Shown: piece by piece, positions 15,675 through 25,041 of the stretch
How the letters are laid out: every line of letters starts with the position of its first letter
Numbering within the stretch: the first letter of the stretch is position 1
Assembly: GCA_900767025.1 (NCBI GenBank)
Contig: CAAFXS010000066.1
Coordinates: 21,386-85,385 of the forward strand
From: Clostridia bacterium
GTDB lineage: Bacteria; Bacillota; Clostridia; Oscillospirales; Acutalibacteraceae
Direction: 5' to 3'
DNA: 64,000 nt
The notes under the pieces: generated by a model
The model's database searches: none
What the model was told of the DNA's origin: nothing
Seen by the model: only the letters and a program-made list of their open reading frames with translations
Position numbers and translations under genes: made by a program

Positions 15675-18464
15675 TCAAAGCTCCTGCATAACCTGTGCAC
15701 ATCTTGAGCAAAGTGTAGGATGGTCGCTGTTTTCACCAACAGTGTGTGAATATTTCCAGCAACGCTCACACTTTTCGCCCTCTGCCCTTGAAACAGAAAC
15801 GGAAAGTCCCTGAACATCGCCTGCAAATTCGCCCTTGCCGTTTGAAACGGTTACGGCTGAGGTAATGAATATTTCGGGAAGCTGAGCCTCTACGCCCTTA
15901 AGGAAGTCGAAAAGCTCACCGTCGGCAAAAAGCTCAACCTTTGCCTCAAGGGGTTTACCGATGATTTTTTCATTTCTTGCAAGCTCAAGAGCCTTTTGAA
16001 CATCGGTTCTAACCTCGTGAATTCTATCCCACTTTGCGATAAAGGCATCGTCTGCCTCAATATAATCAGCGGTTGGAATATCGTTAAAGAGCGGTGACTC
16101 AGGATTTCTTGCACTGTGATGTGGCATTGCAAGCCAAATCTCATCAGCAGTATAAGCAAGAATAGGTGTAAGAAGAAGTGTAAGTGCATCAAGCACCTTG
16201 TAAAGAACAGTCTGTGCCGCACGGCGAGTTTCACTTTCCGGTGCAGAGGTGTAAAGTCTGTCCTTCAAAACATCAAAGTAGAAATTACTCATATCAACTA
16301 CACATAAATGGTGGAGTGCATAAGCGGCAGTATGATAGTCATACTCCTCATAGCCCTTTCTTGCAGCTTCAATAACCTCATCAAGCTTCATAAGAGCATA
16401 CTTGTCAAGCTCTTCAAGCTTATCATTTTCAACCATATCCTTGTCGGGATTAAAATCATAAAGGTTGCCGAGGCAATACCTTGCGGTATTTCTGAGCTTT
16501 CTGTAATTATCTGAAATCTGTTTAAGGATTTCCTTGCTGATACGGATATCTGCGTGGTAGTCGGCGCTTGCAACCCAAAGACGAAGGATATCTGCGCCGT
16601 ACTGACTGATAATATCCTGCGGTGCGATGCCGTTACCAAGAGATTTGGACATCTTTTTGCCCTCGCCGTCAACTGTCCAGCCATGAGTGATAATCTGCTC
16701 GTAGGGAGCTTTTTCACCACCTGCAACTGCGGTGAGCAGTGATGACTGGAACCAGCCTCTGTACTGGTCTGCACCCTCAAGGTAAACATCGGCAGGGCGT
16801 TTGAGATAAGGTCTGTTTTTACATACGGCGGCGTGGGATGAGCCTGAGTCAAACCATACATCCATAATATCGGTTTCCTTGTCAAAGCCCTTGTCACTTC
16901 CGCAGTGAGGACACTTGAAGCCGTCCGGCAGGAAATAATCGGTATCGTGAGCAAACCAAGCGTCCGAGCCCTCTTCACCGAAAATCCTTGAAACCTTCAT
17001 CATAACATCGTTATCAATGATTTCCCTGCCGCAATCCTGGCAGTAAACAACAGGAATAGGAACGCCCCATTTTCTCTGACGGGAGATACACCAGTCGGCT
17101 CTTTCCTGAACCATTGACTGAAGTCTGTCCTTGCCCCATTCGGGATACCATTTAACATCCTCTGCAGCCTTAACTGCGTCCTCCTTGAAATCATCAACAG
17201 AGCAGAACCACTGGCTTGTTGCTCTGAAGATAACAGGCTTATGGCATCTCCAGCAGTGAGGATACTGGTGTTCAATCTTTTTAAGAGCAAACAGTGCACC
17301 GATTTCATCAAGATGCATAGCTATCGGCTTGTTTGCCTCCTCGGTGGTAAGACCTGCAAACTGACCTGCCTCCTGGGTAAGTCTGCCCTTGGCATCAACA
17401 GGTACAACCATAGGAATTTCGGGATATTTTTTACATACGATAAAGTCGTCAACACCGTGACCGGGAGCGGTATGAACGCAGCCTGTACCGCTTTCAAGAG
17501 TTACATGGTCGCCTACGATAACAAGTGAAATACGATCGATAAACGGATGCTGTGCCTTCATATATTCAAGCTCCGAACCACGGAGAATACCAACGGTTTC
17601 GTAATCGGTTACGCCCTTTTCCTCCATTGCGGCAGGTGCCAAATCGGTAGCCATAATATAGTATTCGTCACCTGATTTGATTACCGAATACTCATAGTTA
17701 GGTCCTACACAGATAGCAACATTTGCAGGGAGGGTCCAGGTTGTAGTGGTCCAAATTACAAAATAAGTCTTGGCAGGGTCAACGCCCATAGCGGTAAGCT
17801 TGCCCTTATCATCAACAACATTGAATTTAACATAAATTGAGTGACAGGGGTCCTCGGCATATTCGATTTCAGCCTCGGCAAGAGCGGTATTACAATCTGC
17901 ACACCAGTAAACAGGCTTAAGTCCCTTGTAGATATAGCCCTTTGACGCCATTGTTGCAAATACCTTGATTTGCTCCTCCTCAAACTCCTTATTAAGAGTA
18001 ATATAAGGATTATCCCACTCGGCTATAATACCAAGTCTTTTGAATGACTCTTTTTGCAGGTCAATATAACTTAAAGCGGTATCACGGCAGATTTTCCTCA
18101 GCTCAAGGTCTGAAATATCGGACTCTGCGGTGATGCCTGCCTTTTTCCTTGCGGCAAGCTCTGTAGGCAAACCGTGAGTATCCCAGCCGGGAACAAAGGG
18201 CGACTGAAAGCCGGTCATATTCTTGTATCTTACGATAAAATCCTTGAGTGTTTTGTTAAGGGCATGACCGATATGAATATCGCCGTTTGCATAAGGAGGT
18301 CCGTCGTGAAGAACAAACAGCGGCTTACCCTCGTTATGCTTCATAAGCTTTCTGTACTGGTCGTTTGCCTCCCATCTTGCAAGGAACTCCGGCTCTCTTG
18401 TGGGAAGTCCTGCTCTCATGGGAAATTCTGTTTTCGGTAAATTAAGTGTTTGATTGTAATCCAT
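15675..18464 (-). CDS. ileS: Isoleucyl-tRNA synthetase
   Basis: 929 residues, the length of bacterial class I IleRS. HIGH motif in GDIHIGHALNKTLKDF near 58, the editing domain in the middle (TTTTWTLPANVAICVG near 235), KMSKS in GEGKKMSKSLGNG near 600, and a C-terminal zinc finger (CERCWKYS, then CSRCAQ). No T-box or other leader precedes it; only 23 bases separate it from divIVA, so it is expressed from the long upstream unit. The divIVA-ileS-lspA order is common in Bacillota. Confidence 0.95.
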   Translation of the reverse strand: MDYNQTLNLPKTEFPMRAGLPTREPEFLARWEANDQYRKLMKHNEGKPLFVLHDGPPYANGDIHIGHALNKTLKDFIVRYKNMTGFQSPFVPGWDTHGLPTELAARKKAGITAESDISDLELRKICRDTALSYIDLQKESFKRLGIIAEWDNPYITLNKEFEEEQIKVFATMASKGYIYKGLKPVYWCADCNTALAEAEIEYAEDPCHSIYVKFNVVDDKGKLTAMGVDPAKTYFVIWTTTTWTLPANVAICVGPNYEYSVIKSGDEYYIMATDLAPAAMEEKGVTDYETVGILRGSELEYMKAQHPFIDRISLVIVGDHVTLESGTGCVHTAPGHGVDDFIVCKKYPEIPMVVPVDAKGRLTQEAGQFAGLTTEEANKPIAMHLDEIGALFALKKIEHQYPHCWRCHKPVIFRATSQWFCSVDDFKEDAVKAAEDVKWYPEWGKDRLQSMVQERADWCISRQRKWGVPIPVVYCQDCGREIIDNDVMMKVSRIFGEEGSDAWFAHDTDYFLPDGFKCPHCGSDKGFDKETDIMDVWFDSGSSHAAVCKNRPYLKRPADVYLEGADQYRGWFQSSLLTAVAGGEKAPYEQIITHGWTVDGEGKKMSKSLGNGIAPQDIISQYGADILRLWVASADYHADIRISKEILKQISDNYRKLRNTARYCLGNLYDFNPDKDMVENDKLEELDKYALMKLDEVIEAARKGYEEYDYHTAAYALHHLCVVDMSNFYFDVLKDRLYTSAPESETRRAAQTVLYKVLDALTLLLTPILAYTADEIWLAMPHHSARNPESPLFNDIPTADYIEADDAFIAKWDRIHEVRTDVQKALELARNEKIIGKPLEAKVELFADGELFDFLKGVEAQLPEIFITSAVTVSNGKGEFAGDVQGLSVSVSRAEGEKCERCWKYSHTVGENSDHPTLCSRCAQVMQEL

Positions 18465-18487
18465 TATTTATATTCGCTCCTTGGGAA

Positions 18488-19729
18488 TTATTTTCTTTTT
18501 TTGAAAAAGCCTTTGAACTTTGATGAATCGTCGTCATCCTCATCCTCGTCAGGTGCTGTCAATGAAATTGTTTCATTGGTGTTTGCACTTGATTTGTCCA
18601 CATTGAAAAAGCTCTCAAAAGGCATTGCATTTTCAAGCTCCGGCTCCTCGTCGATAACAGGAATTGTTGCTCCCGTATCCTCAACAGGAGTAATATTGTT
18701 GTCTGTAAAAGCGTTAAGAGCGCTTGCAACCTCTTCCTCGGTAGGAGGCTGTGGCTCCTCCTCTTCCTCTTCAATAGGCTCAAAATCAGGGATTGATGCT
18801 TCAATCTCATCAATTATTTCTTCTATTTCATCGTTTTCCTCCCGAAGTTCAAATTCGCTCTCCTCTTCGGCAGGAATTTCCTCCTGCGGTTCTTCCTGGG
18901 TAGCGGAAATTTCTTCCTCCTGAATTTCCTCAACAGCCTGATTCTCTTCTTCCTCTGGCTCTGCTTCCTCGGTAATTTCAGTCACATCGGGAATTATGCC
19001 TGAATTTGACACCTCATCAATATGTGAAATTATTGTTTCAAGCTCGTTTTCAAGCTCATCAAGTCCGCCCTCGCCCTCATAATTTGACTGGGCAATCTCC
19101 TTGAGCTTGTTGAGCTGTGTTTCATAAAGGTTAACAAGAGTAACCTTGAAATCTCTTGACTCACTCTTGAGCCGGTCAACAACCTTCTGCTGATGCTCCT
19201 TTTCGTTTCTTGCCTTGGTGACAATTTCCTCTGTAAGCTGCTTTGCCTTGTCAATAGTATCCTGTGCAACAACCTTTGCACTGTTAATGGCAACATTTGC
19301 CTTTTCCTTTGCATCGGCAATTATTTCGTCGGCAGCCTGTGCCTTTTCCTTGGTGAGAGTTGCAACATATTCCCTTGCCTCGCCCACAATTTTGTCTGCC
19401 TTTTCCTTGGCGTCCTGAACGGTCTGCTGTGCTGAAGCTGCACTTTCCGACAGGGTCTGCTCTGCCTTTTCCTTGGCCTCGGCAGTTACCTGGTGTGCCA
19501 TTTTCTGTGCTGAAATAAGAGCGGTTTTAATGGAGTCCTCGTCTGCTCTGTATTCTTCAATACGGTTTGCAAGGATTTCCATTTTGCGATAAAGCTCCTT
19601 GTTCTCTGCACAAACAGCCTCGTATGACTCAAGGATTTCAACTAAAAGCTCGTTGACCTCGTTTCTGTCATATCCCTCTGATGACACGGTTGAAATTTTC
19701 TTTTCACGAATTTGACTCGGTGTAATCAT
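18488..19729 (-). CDS. divIVA: DivIVA-domain cell-division protein with acidic C-terminus
   Basis: 413 residues. The N-terminal DivIVA lipid-binding part reads MITPSQIREKKISTVSSEGYDRNEVNELL, followed by a long alanine- and lysine-rich coiled coil (~25-225). The rest (~245-370) is dominated by glutamate, and the last residues are basic (FKGFFKKRK). Typical DivIVA proteins have 160-300 residues, so this one is extended by the acidic region. It marks curved membrane at poles and septa and guides division or wall growth. ATG 19729 has GGAGGGG upstream; the longer reading to 19777 runs into sepF and lacks a site. Confidence 0.88.
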   Translation of the reverse strand: MITPSQIREKKISTVSSEGYDRNEVNELLVEILESYEAVCAENKELYRKMEILANRIEEYRADEDSIKTALISAQKMAHQVTAEAKEKAEQTLSESAASAQQTVQDAKEKADKIVGEAREYVATLTKEKAQAADEIIADAKEKANVAINSAKVVAQDTIDKAKQLTEEIVTKARNEKEHQQKVVDRLKSESRDFKVTLVNLYETQLNKLKEIAQSNYEGEGGLDELENELETIISHIDEVSNSGIIPDVTEITEEAEPEEEENQAVEEIQEEEISATQEEPQEEIPAEEESEFELREENDEIEEIIDEIEASIPDFEPIEEEEEEPQPPTEEEVASALNAFTDNNITPVEDTGATIPVIDEEPELENAMPFESFFNVDKSSANTNETISLTAPDEDEDDDDSSKFKGFFKKRK

Positions 19730-19751
19730 AATATATTCCCCTCCAAAGTTA

Positions 19752-20258
19752 TCACATAAACATTCCGTTGTTTTCAAGCTCGTCTATCAAATCGCCCATA
19801 ACATCAACATTATATGGTGTAATGATATATGTGCTGTTTGCAACCCTTTTAATCTGACCGTTGCTGGCATATGCAACACCGCTTAAAAAATCAAGAAGTC
19901 TTCTTGCAATGTCCCTGTTAGTGCTTTCAAGATTAAGCACAACCGTTCTCTTTTCATTCAAATTGTCACCGATAGCGGCGGCCTCCTCAAACCTTTCAGG
20001 CTTAACAAGCACAACCTGAAGCTGGGCAGTTGTGTGGATATTAACAACCTTATCGCTGTCGTGACGCTTCATTCTGGGGCGTTCGGTGTAGCGTTCCTCT
20101 TTTTCAGCCTTGGGAGCCTTTTCTCTTCTGTAGCCTCTCTCCCTTACCGGAGGCTCAAGACCGATTGAGCTGCCTGCGTTGCCCTCATCGTAGAAATCGT
20201 CAAAATCGTCCTCGTCACTGTCGGTAACGATATCCTTTATTTTATCAAAAAATCCCAT
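19752..20258 (-). CDS. sepF: Cell division protein SepF
   Basis: 168 residues. The N-terminal MGFFDKIKDIV is the amphipathic membrane anchor of SepF, followed by a charged linker and the C-terminal SepF domain (~80-165) with VVNIHTTAQLQVVLVKPERF, ENKRTVVLNLE-like NEKRTVVLNLES, RRLLDFLSGVAYA and TYIITPYNVDVMG. It tethers FtsZ to the membrane. It lies between yggS and divIVA, the normal Bacillota arrangement. Confidence 0.95.
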   Translation of the reverse strand: MGFFDKIKDIVTDSDEDDFDDFYDEGNAGSSIGLEPPVRERGYRREKAPKAEKEERYTERPRMKRHDSDKVVNIHTTAQLQVVLVKPERFEEAAAIGDNLNEKRTVVLNLESTNRDIARRLLDFLSGVAYASNGQIKRVANSTYIITPYNVDVMGDLIDELENNGMFM

Positions 20259-20279
20259 ATTCAGCTCTCCCTCACTAAT

Positions 20280-21008
20280 TTAAAAATATTTCCTTGCTCC
20301 GAAAATCGCAGAGCCAACCCTGACGATATTGGAGCCGTTGGCAACGGCATATTCATAATCACCGCTCATTCCCATTGACAAAATATCCATATTCACATTA
20401 TCTAATTTTTTATCCCTAATGTCAATGAAAGATTGATACATTGATGCAAAATATCCGTTAATCTCCTGTTCAGTATCGCAAATAGGCGGAATTGTCATCA
20501 ATCCTCTTATTTGAATATTAGGCATTTCGGCAATTTCGCAAAGCAGTTCTTGTAAATTTTCAAGATAAATACCGCTTTTGGACTCCTCCCTGCCCACATT
20601 AACCTCAACAAGAATATCGGTGGTTAAGCCCTTGTTAAGCGACACACGGCTGATTTCCCTTGCAAGCTTAACACTGTCAACTGACTCAATCATATCAACC
20701 TGACCTACAATCTGTTTTACCTTGTTGGTTTGCAGATGGCCGATGAGATGCTTTTCAACACCGTCAAGGCTTAGCTCATCCTTTTTGCCCAGATACTCCT
20801 GAACTCTGTTTTCGCCGATAAGGCTTGCGCCCACCTCAATTGCTTTGTTGATATAAACGCTTTCAACGGTTTTGGTCACTGCCATAAGGCGAACATCCTC
20901 CGGCTTTCGCCCTGCCTTAACCGCCGCCTCGTCAATTTTAAACCTAACGGCTTTATAGTTTTCCTCAACCGATTTTAAACGGCTTTCATCAGGTATAAAC
21001 TTTTCCAT
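20280..21008 (-). CDS. yggS: YggS-family pyridoxal-phosphate homeostasis protein
   Basis: 242 residues, a single alanine-racemase-like barrel that binds PLP. The PLP lysine is in LMAVTKTVE near 45; further motifs are IGENRVQEY, HLIGHLQTNKVKQI and GLMTIPP, closing with LSMGMSGDYEYA and VRVGSAIFGAR. It keeps PLP levels balanced. Its start overlaps the end of the HlyD-like gene by 20 bases, with GGAAAGG upstream. Known next to sepF (ylmE-ylmF) in Bacillota. Confidence 0.93.
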   Translation of the reverse strand: MEKFIPDESRLKSVEENYKAVRFKIDEAAVKAGRKPEDVRLMAVTKTVESVYINKAIEVGASLIGENRVQEYLGKKDELSLDGVEKHLIGHLQTNKVKQIVGQVDMIESVDSVKLAREISRVSLNKGLTTDILVEVNVGREESKSGIYLENLQELLCEIAEMPNIQIRGLMTIPPICDTEQEINGYFASMYQSFIDIRDKKLDNVNMDILSMGMSGDYEYAVANGSNIVRVGSAIFGARKYF

Positions 21009-22254
21009 CGTGCAAATCCTTTCCTTTAGTAATTATCTGGTCATACAGACGAATAGAATCACTGTTTTCAGGGTCATACGCAAATATTGCGTAATCCTTG
21101 GTTGAATAAATAATCTCACCCTTTCTCTGTGCAACCTGGTTGGCAACAAGGGCGTAAACGCATTTGTTTCCGTCGCTGTCAACATGAACGGCTGACGAAG
21201 GCATCTTAAAGCCTGAGTAAGAATTATAGCGAATTTCGATATCCTCAAGTCGCATAGAGGCTATCTCGCTGTTCATTTGAGAGCACCTTAAAACCAACGC
21301 CGTTTCCTTTTCTCCCAAGGGCACATCCGCACCCGAAACAACGGTGCATTTTATGATATCGTCACTGCCTTTGACAGAAACATCAAGGGTGTCACCGTTT
21401 TTAATTCCGCCTATTTCGTCGGTGCTGACAACTGCACAGAAATACCATTCATAAGCAGTAATCAATTTTCCAAAGGCTTTTTCACCGTTTTGCTGTGATG
21501 ACGCCTGTTCAATGTAGCTTTTTAAGGTGTCTGTATCAATATTTTCCGCCTTTTTGTAATCAAAAGCTGTTTCAAATCCGTCGGTATATGAAGAAAAAAT
21601 ACCCGACTGCTCCGTGGTCACATAGCCTGCCGGCTTGCAGGCATCAGCATTAATCGAATTGATTTTTTCCTCAAGACCTGCTTTAACCGCTGAAAAATCA
21701 ATGCTTTCGCCTATTATCATCTGCCGCCTTGTGAGCTTGTCGTTAAGACTGTCCGTACAGTCTGCAAGCTTGGCAGTGTTACCTGCCGCCGCAGTACGCA
21801 CATAGGAATTCACATCGCTGATAATATCCTTATCAAGACTTTCCACATTAGTAGCAACGCCTGCGGACCTGCTCTCAAGCTCGATATAGTAATCCAGCTC
21901 CTTGTGAAGCTCCTGTAGTGAGGAATAATTTTTTGCGCTTTCCTCGTCGGTAAACTCCATAGCTATTTTACCGTTAACCTTAACCTTTTCACCGTCGGCA
22001 ACATTGGCAACGGTAACATAACCCATTTTGTCATTAACGGTATGCTCCTGTCGGATAACCAGCGCCTTGGCCTCAACAGTATCATAAACCGTGGAGGTTA
22101 CTGCGGTTATGGTTTCCACATCCGTATGGGTGGCACTGTAGCACTGGGTGATAATGTAAACTGCAATAATTGCCAGCACCAGAAAAACGGCCATGGTATC
22201 CTTGCTGATTTTATCGGGATTTTTATTCACTTTTTCCTTTTTGGAATTTGCCAT
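20989..22254 (-). CDS. HlyD/barrel-sandwich-type membrane protein of the sepF locus
   Basis: 421 residues. A basic N-terminus is followed by one membrane segment (MAVFLVLAIIAVYIITQC, ~21-38). The remainder is predicted outside the cell: a lipoyl-like half (EAKALVIRQEHTV, then VANVADGEKVKVNGKIA), a helical hairpin (~95-240), and a second barrel half. The fold pattern is that of HlyD adaptor proteins, but there is no transporter gene beside it; such genes recur upstream of yggS-sepF in Clostridia. A division or envelope role is inference from position. It overlaps miaA by 32 bases and yggS by 20. Confidence 0.7.
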   Translation of the reverse strand: MANSKKEKVNKNPDKISKDTMAVFLVLAIIAVYIITQCYSATHTDVETITAVTSTVYDTVEAKALVIRQEHTVNDKMGYVTVANVADGEKVKVNGKIAMEFTDEESAKNYSSLQELHKELDYYIELESRSAGVATNVESLDKDIISDVNSYVRTAAAGNTAKLADCTDSLNDKLTRRQMIIGESIDFSAVKAGLEEKINSINADACKPAGYVTTEQSGIFSSYTDGFETAFDYKKAENIDTDTLKSYIEQASSQQNGEKAFGKLITAYEWYFCAVVSTDEIGGIKNGDTLDVSVKGSDDIIKCTVVSGADVPLGEKETALVLRCSQMNSEIASMRLEDIEIRYNSYSGFKMPSSAVHVDSDGNKCVYALVANQVAQRKGEIIYSTKDYAIFAYDPENSDSIRLYDQIITKGKDLHDGKVYT

Positions 22255-23179
22255 TTATAAAATCCTCACAAACGCTTAATGCGTATTTAACTGTTTCTTC
22301 CTCACCTAAAGCATCCGGCTGAAGCAGCACCGCGTTCTCACGCCGTTTGAACCAGGTAATCTGCCTTTTGGCATAGCGACGGCTCTGCTGCTTTAGATTT
22401 TCAACACAGCCTTCAAGGCTTTCCCTACCCTCAAGATAAGGGATAAGCTCCTTATGTCCTATTGCCTGGGCGGCGGTTTTGCCTGCGTTGCAGTGTGCTT
22501 TTTTTGCCTCCTCCAAAAGTCCATTTTCAAGCATTATATCCACACGCTTATTAATTCTGTCATAAAGCCTTTGCCTGTCTGCAAAGTTGATGAAAAAATA
22601 CAGTGTTTCATAGGGCGAGGCAATTTTTTTGGAATTAATATTCTGCTGAGTTTTTGATGTGCCGCCGTAATAAAGCTCCAAGGCTCTGACAACTCTTTTT
22701 TTATTATTCATATGAATATCACAGGCGGCGACCTGGTCAACCTCTTTCAGCATTGAGTAAAGCTCTTCTTCACTTTTTGACATCAGCCTGCCCCTAAGCT
22801 CATTGTCAATGCTGACATTTTCAAAAACAACATTGTCCACAAGGCTGTCAATAAAAAGACCTGTCCCGCCAACGATGATCGGTAGCTTTCCCGAGTCGGC
22901 AATCTGCTTTATTTTTCCCCTTGCCATTTGGCACCACTGTGCCACGGAAAACTGTTCATCAGGCTCTAAAATCTCTGTTAAATGATGAACTGCCTTGGCC
23001 TTTTCCTCAGGTGTAGGAGCTGCGGTTGCAACTGTCATTCCCTTATACACCTGCATTGAATCGGCTGAAATTATTTCACCGTTCAGGGCATTTGCAAGGC
23101 TTATGCCCAGAGATGTTTTGCCTGAGGCGGTAGGACCTGCCACAACTATTATCTTTTGCTTTTTTATTTCATCTGTCAT
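22223..23179 (-). CDS. miaA: tRNA dimethylallyltransferase
   Basis: Adds the dimethylallyl group to A37 of tRNAs reading U-starting codons; MiaB then methylthiolates it, and miaB lies in the same unit. About 318 residues. P-loop GPTASGKTSLG near 14, SADSMQVYKGM near 38, GGTGLFIDSL near 100 and QAIGHKELIPYLEG near 230 are canonical. ATG 23179 is two bases after the mutL stop; a GTG at 23185 overlapping that stop (GTGA) is the alternative. No strong ribosome binding site is seen for either, which fits translational coupling to mutL. Confidence 0.93.
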   Translation of the reverse strand: MTDEIKKQKIIVVAGPTASGKTSLGISLANALNGEIISADSMQVYKGMTVATAAPTPEEKAKAVHHLTEILEPDEQFSVAQWCQMARGKIKQIADSGKLPIIVGGTGLFIDSLVDNVVFENVSIDNELRGRLMSKSEEELYSMLKEVDQVAACDIHMNNKKRVVRALELYYGGTSKTQQNINSKKIASPYETLYFFINFADRQRLYDRINKRVDIMLENGLLEEAKKAHCNAGKTAAQAIGHKELIPYLEGRESLEGCVENLKQQSRRYAKRQITWFKRRENAVLLQPDALGEEETVKYALSVCEDFINGKFQKGKSE

Positions 23180-23181
23180 AA

Positions 23182-25014
23182 TCACACTCTGCCGAACTGC
23201 TTTTCAACATCGTATTTTGAAATTTTTATAAACACGGGTCTGCCGTGGGGACAAAATCTTATTTCCGGCATTGAAAGGAGTTTTTTAACAAACAGCTCCT
23301 GCTCCCGGGGTGAAGTGTTATCCCCTGCCTTAACTGCTCCGCGACAGGACGCCGAATGATAAATCCAGTCAATTTTATCGGGGGTTATATCTGTTTTATG
23401 CTCAAGAAGCTTTTCTGCAATTTCGGTAATTAAATCGGCAACATCACTGTCACCTACCAGTGACGGCACTGCCCTAACAAGCACTGCGCCTTCACCGAAG
23501 GGCTCTGCCTCAAATCCGCATTCCTTAAGTATTTCAAGATTTTCACAAATAATATTATATTCGTCCTTTGAAAGATTAACGGCAACGGGGCTTAAAAGCA
23601 TCTGCACCTCAACGGTTGCCTGTGACTTAAATTGCTCGTAATTCATACGCTCGTGGGCGGCATGCTTGTCAATAAAATAAAGCTCGTTTTCAATTTCAAC
23701 AATTATGTAAGTCTTAAATGCCTCGCCGACGAGCCTGAAATTCACATCTGTTTTTTCATTATCATCGGTAACAATAATGCTTTCCGCGGGCTTTTCCTGT
23801 GCTTTCTTTGGTGTATTATTATAAGGCATTGACGCACTAAGCACAGGCTCACTGTCAAAGAACTCCTCCCTGGGCTGAACCCTAAAGGTCTGCTGAACAG
23901 GTGGCGCCTCCTTCTTTTTAAAGAAATCAAGCCTTGCACTGTATGTCTTTTCCCTGTTATCGGTGTTATAAATACTGCTGATAAAATTATCCGTTTTGGG
24001 CGAAAAGTCTGCCTCTTTAACTGTGCGGTCAGCCTCAACGGCAGTTTTTACACCGTAATAAACCAAATCAAAAATAGGCTTTTCGTTGGCAAAGCGCACC
24101 TCAATTTTTGCAGGGTGAACATTAACATCCACCAACGACGGATTAAGCTCAATATTGAGCATACACATAGGATAACGCCCAACCATTATTGAATTTTTAT
24201 ATGCCTGCTCCAGCGCCGCCATGGCAGTTGCTGATTTAACAAGCCTGCCGTTAATGAAAAAGAACTGCATTGCACGGCTTTTTCTTGTGGCAGTGGGCTT
24301 GGAAACAAAGCCTGTCACCCTCATACCGTCGTTTGAGTAATCAACCTCTGTCAGCCCGTCGCTGACCTCCTTGCCGAAAACGGAATAAATGGCTGACTTT
24401 AAATCACCGTTGCCGGAGGTTATAAGGGTTTGCTTTCCGTCACGGATAAATCTGAAGGATATTTCCGGATGTGATATTGCCATTCGGTCAACTATGCCTG
24501 CAACGGCGTTACCCTCGGTAACATCCTTTTTAAGAAATTTCATCCTTGCAGGTGTGTTAAAAAATATGTCACGCACAACAATGGTTGTGCCCTGTGGACA
24601 GCCTGCGTCATCAAAGGAAATTTCCTCACCGCCTGCAATTTCATACCTTGTGCCGATGCTTTCACCCACTGCTTTTGTAAGCAGCTCCACTCTTGACACG
24701 GCGGAGATAGACGCCATTGCCTCGCCTCTGAAGCCCAGAGTACCGATAGCATTAAGGTCATCCTTGTGTGAAATCTTGCTTGTTGCGTGGGAAATAAAAA
24801 CCTTTTTAACCTGTTCACGCTCAATACCGCAGCCGTCATCGGTAATTCTTATGTATGTTGAACCGCCGTTTTTAATTTCGGCAGTTATGTTTTTTGCTCC
24901 TGCGTCAACGGAATTTTCAAGCATTTCCTTGACTACTGAGGACGGGCGTTCAACAACCTCGCCTGCTGCTATAAGCTGATATATTTCCTTTGGCAGTATA
25001 TTTATTTGAGCCAC
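23182..25014 (-). CDS. mutL: DNA mismatch repair protein MutL
   Basis: 610 residues. N-terminal GHKL ATPase motifs: VKEMLENSVDAGA, ITDDGCGIE, GTLGFRGEAMASI. The C-terminal domain has DKHAAHERMNYE, matching the DQHA(x)2E(x)4E nicking endonuclease motif, with CRGAVKAGD and CPHGRPVFI completing the metal site. It is therefore an endonuclease-type MutL, as expected where MutH is absent. Starts 28 bases after mutS. Confidence 0.95.
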   Translation of the reverse strand: MAQINILPKEIYQLIAAGEVVERPSSVVKEMLENSVDAGAKNITAEIKNGGSTYIRITDDGCGIEREQVKKVFISHATSKISHKDDLNAIGTLGFRGEAMASISAVSRVELLTKAVGESIGTRYEIAGGEEISFDDAGCPQGTTIVVRDIFFNTPARMKFLKKDVTEGNAVAGIVDRMAISHPEISFRFIRDGKQTLITSGNGDLKSAIYSVFGKEVSDGLTEVDYSNDGMRVTGFVSKPTATRKSRAMQFFFINGRLVKSATAMAALEQAYKNSIMVGRYPMCMLNIELNPSLVDVNVHPAKIEVRFANEKPIFDLVYYGVKTAVEADRTVKEADFSPKTDNFISSIYNTDNREKTYSARLDFFKKKEAPPVQQTFRVQPREEFFDSEPVLSASMPYNNTPKKAQEKPAESIIVTDDNEKTDVNFRLVGEAFKTYIIVEIENELYFIDKHAAHERMNYEQFKSQATVEVQMLLSPVAVNLSKDEYNIICENLEILKECGFEAEPFGEGAVLVRAVPSLVGDSDVADLITEIAEKLLEHKTDITPDKIDWIYHSASCRGAVKAGDNTSPREQELFVKKLLSMPEIRFCPHGRPVFIKISKYDVEKQFGRV

Positions 25015-25041
25015 TGACGCCCCTCCTTTCCGTTACACAAT

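Noticed and set aside
18465..18487. T-box leader before ileS
   Set aside because: The gap is 23 bases, far too short; ileS is read from upstream genes.
18450..18923. Serine-rich reading frame on the plus strand
   Set aside because: It is the antisense image of the glutamate-rich part of divIVA (GAA/GAG codons read as serine). No ribosome binding site.
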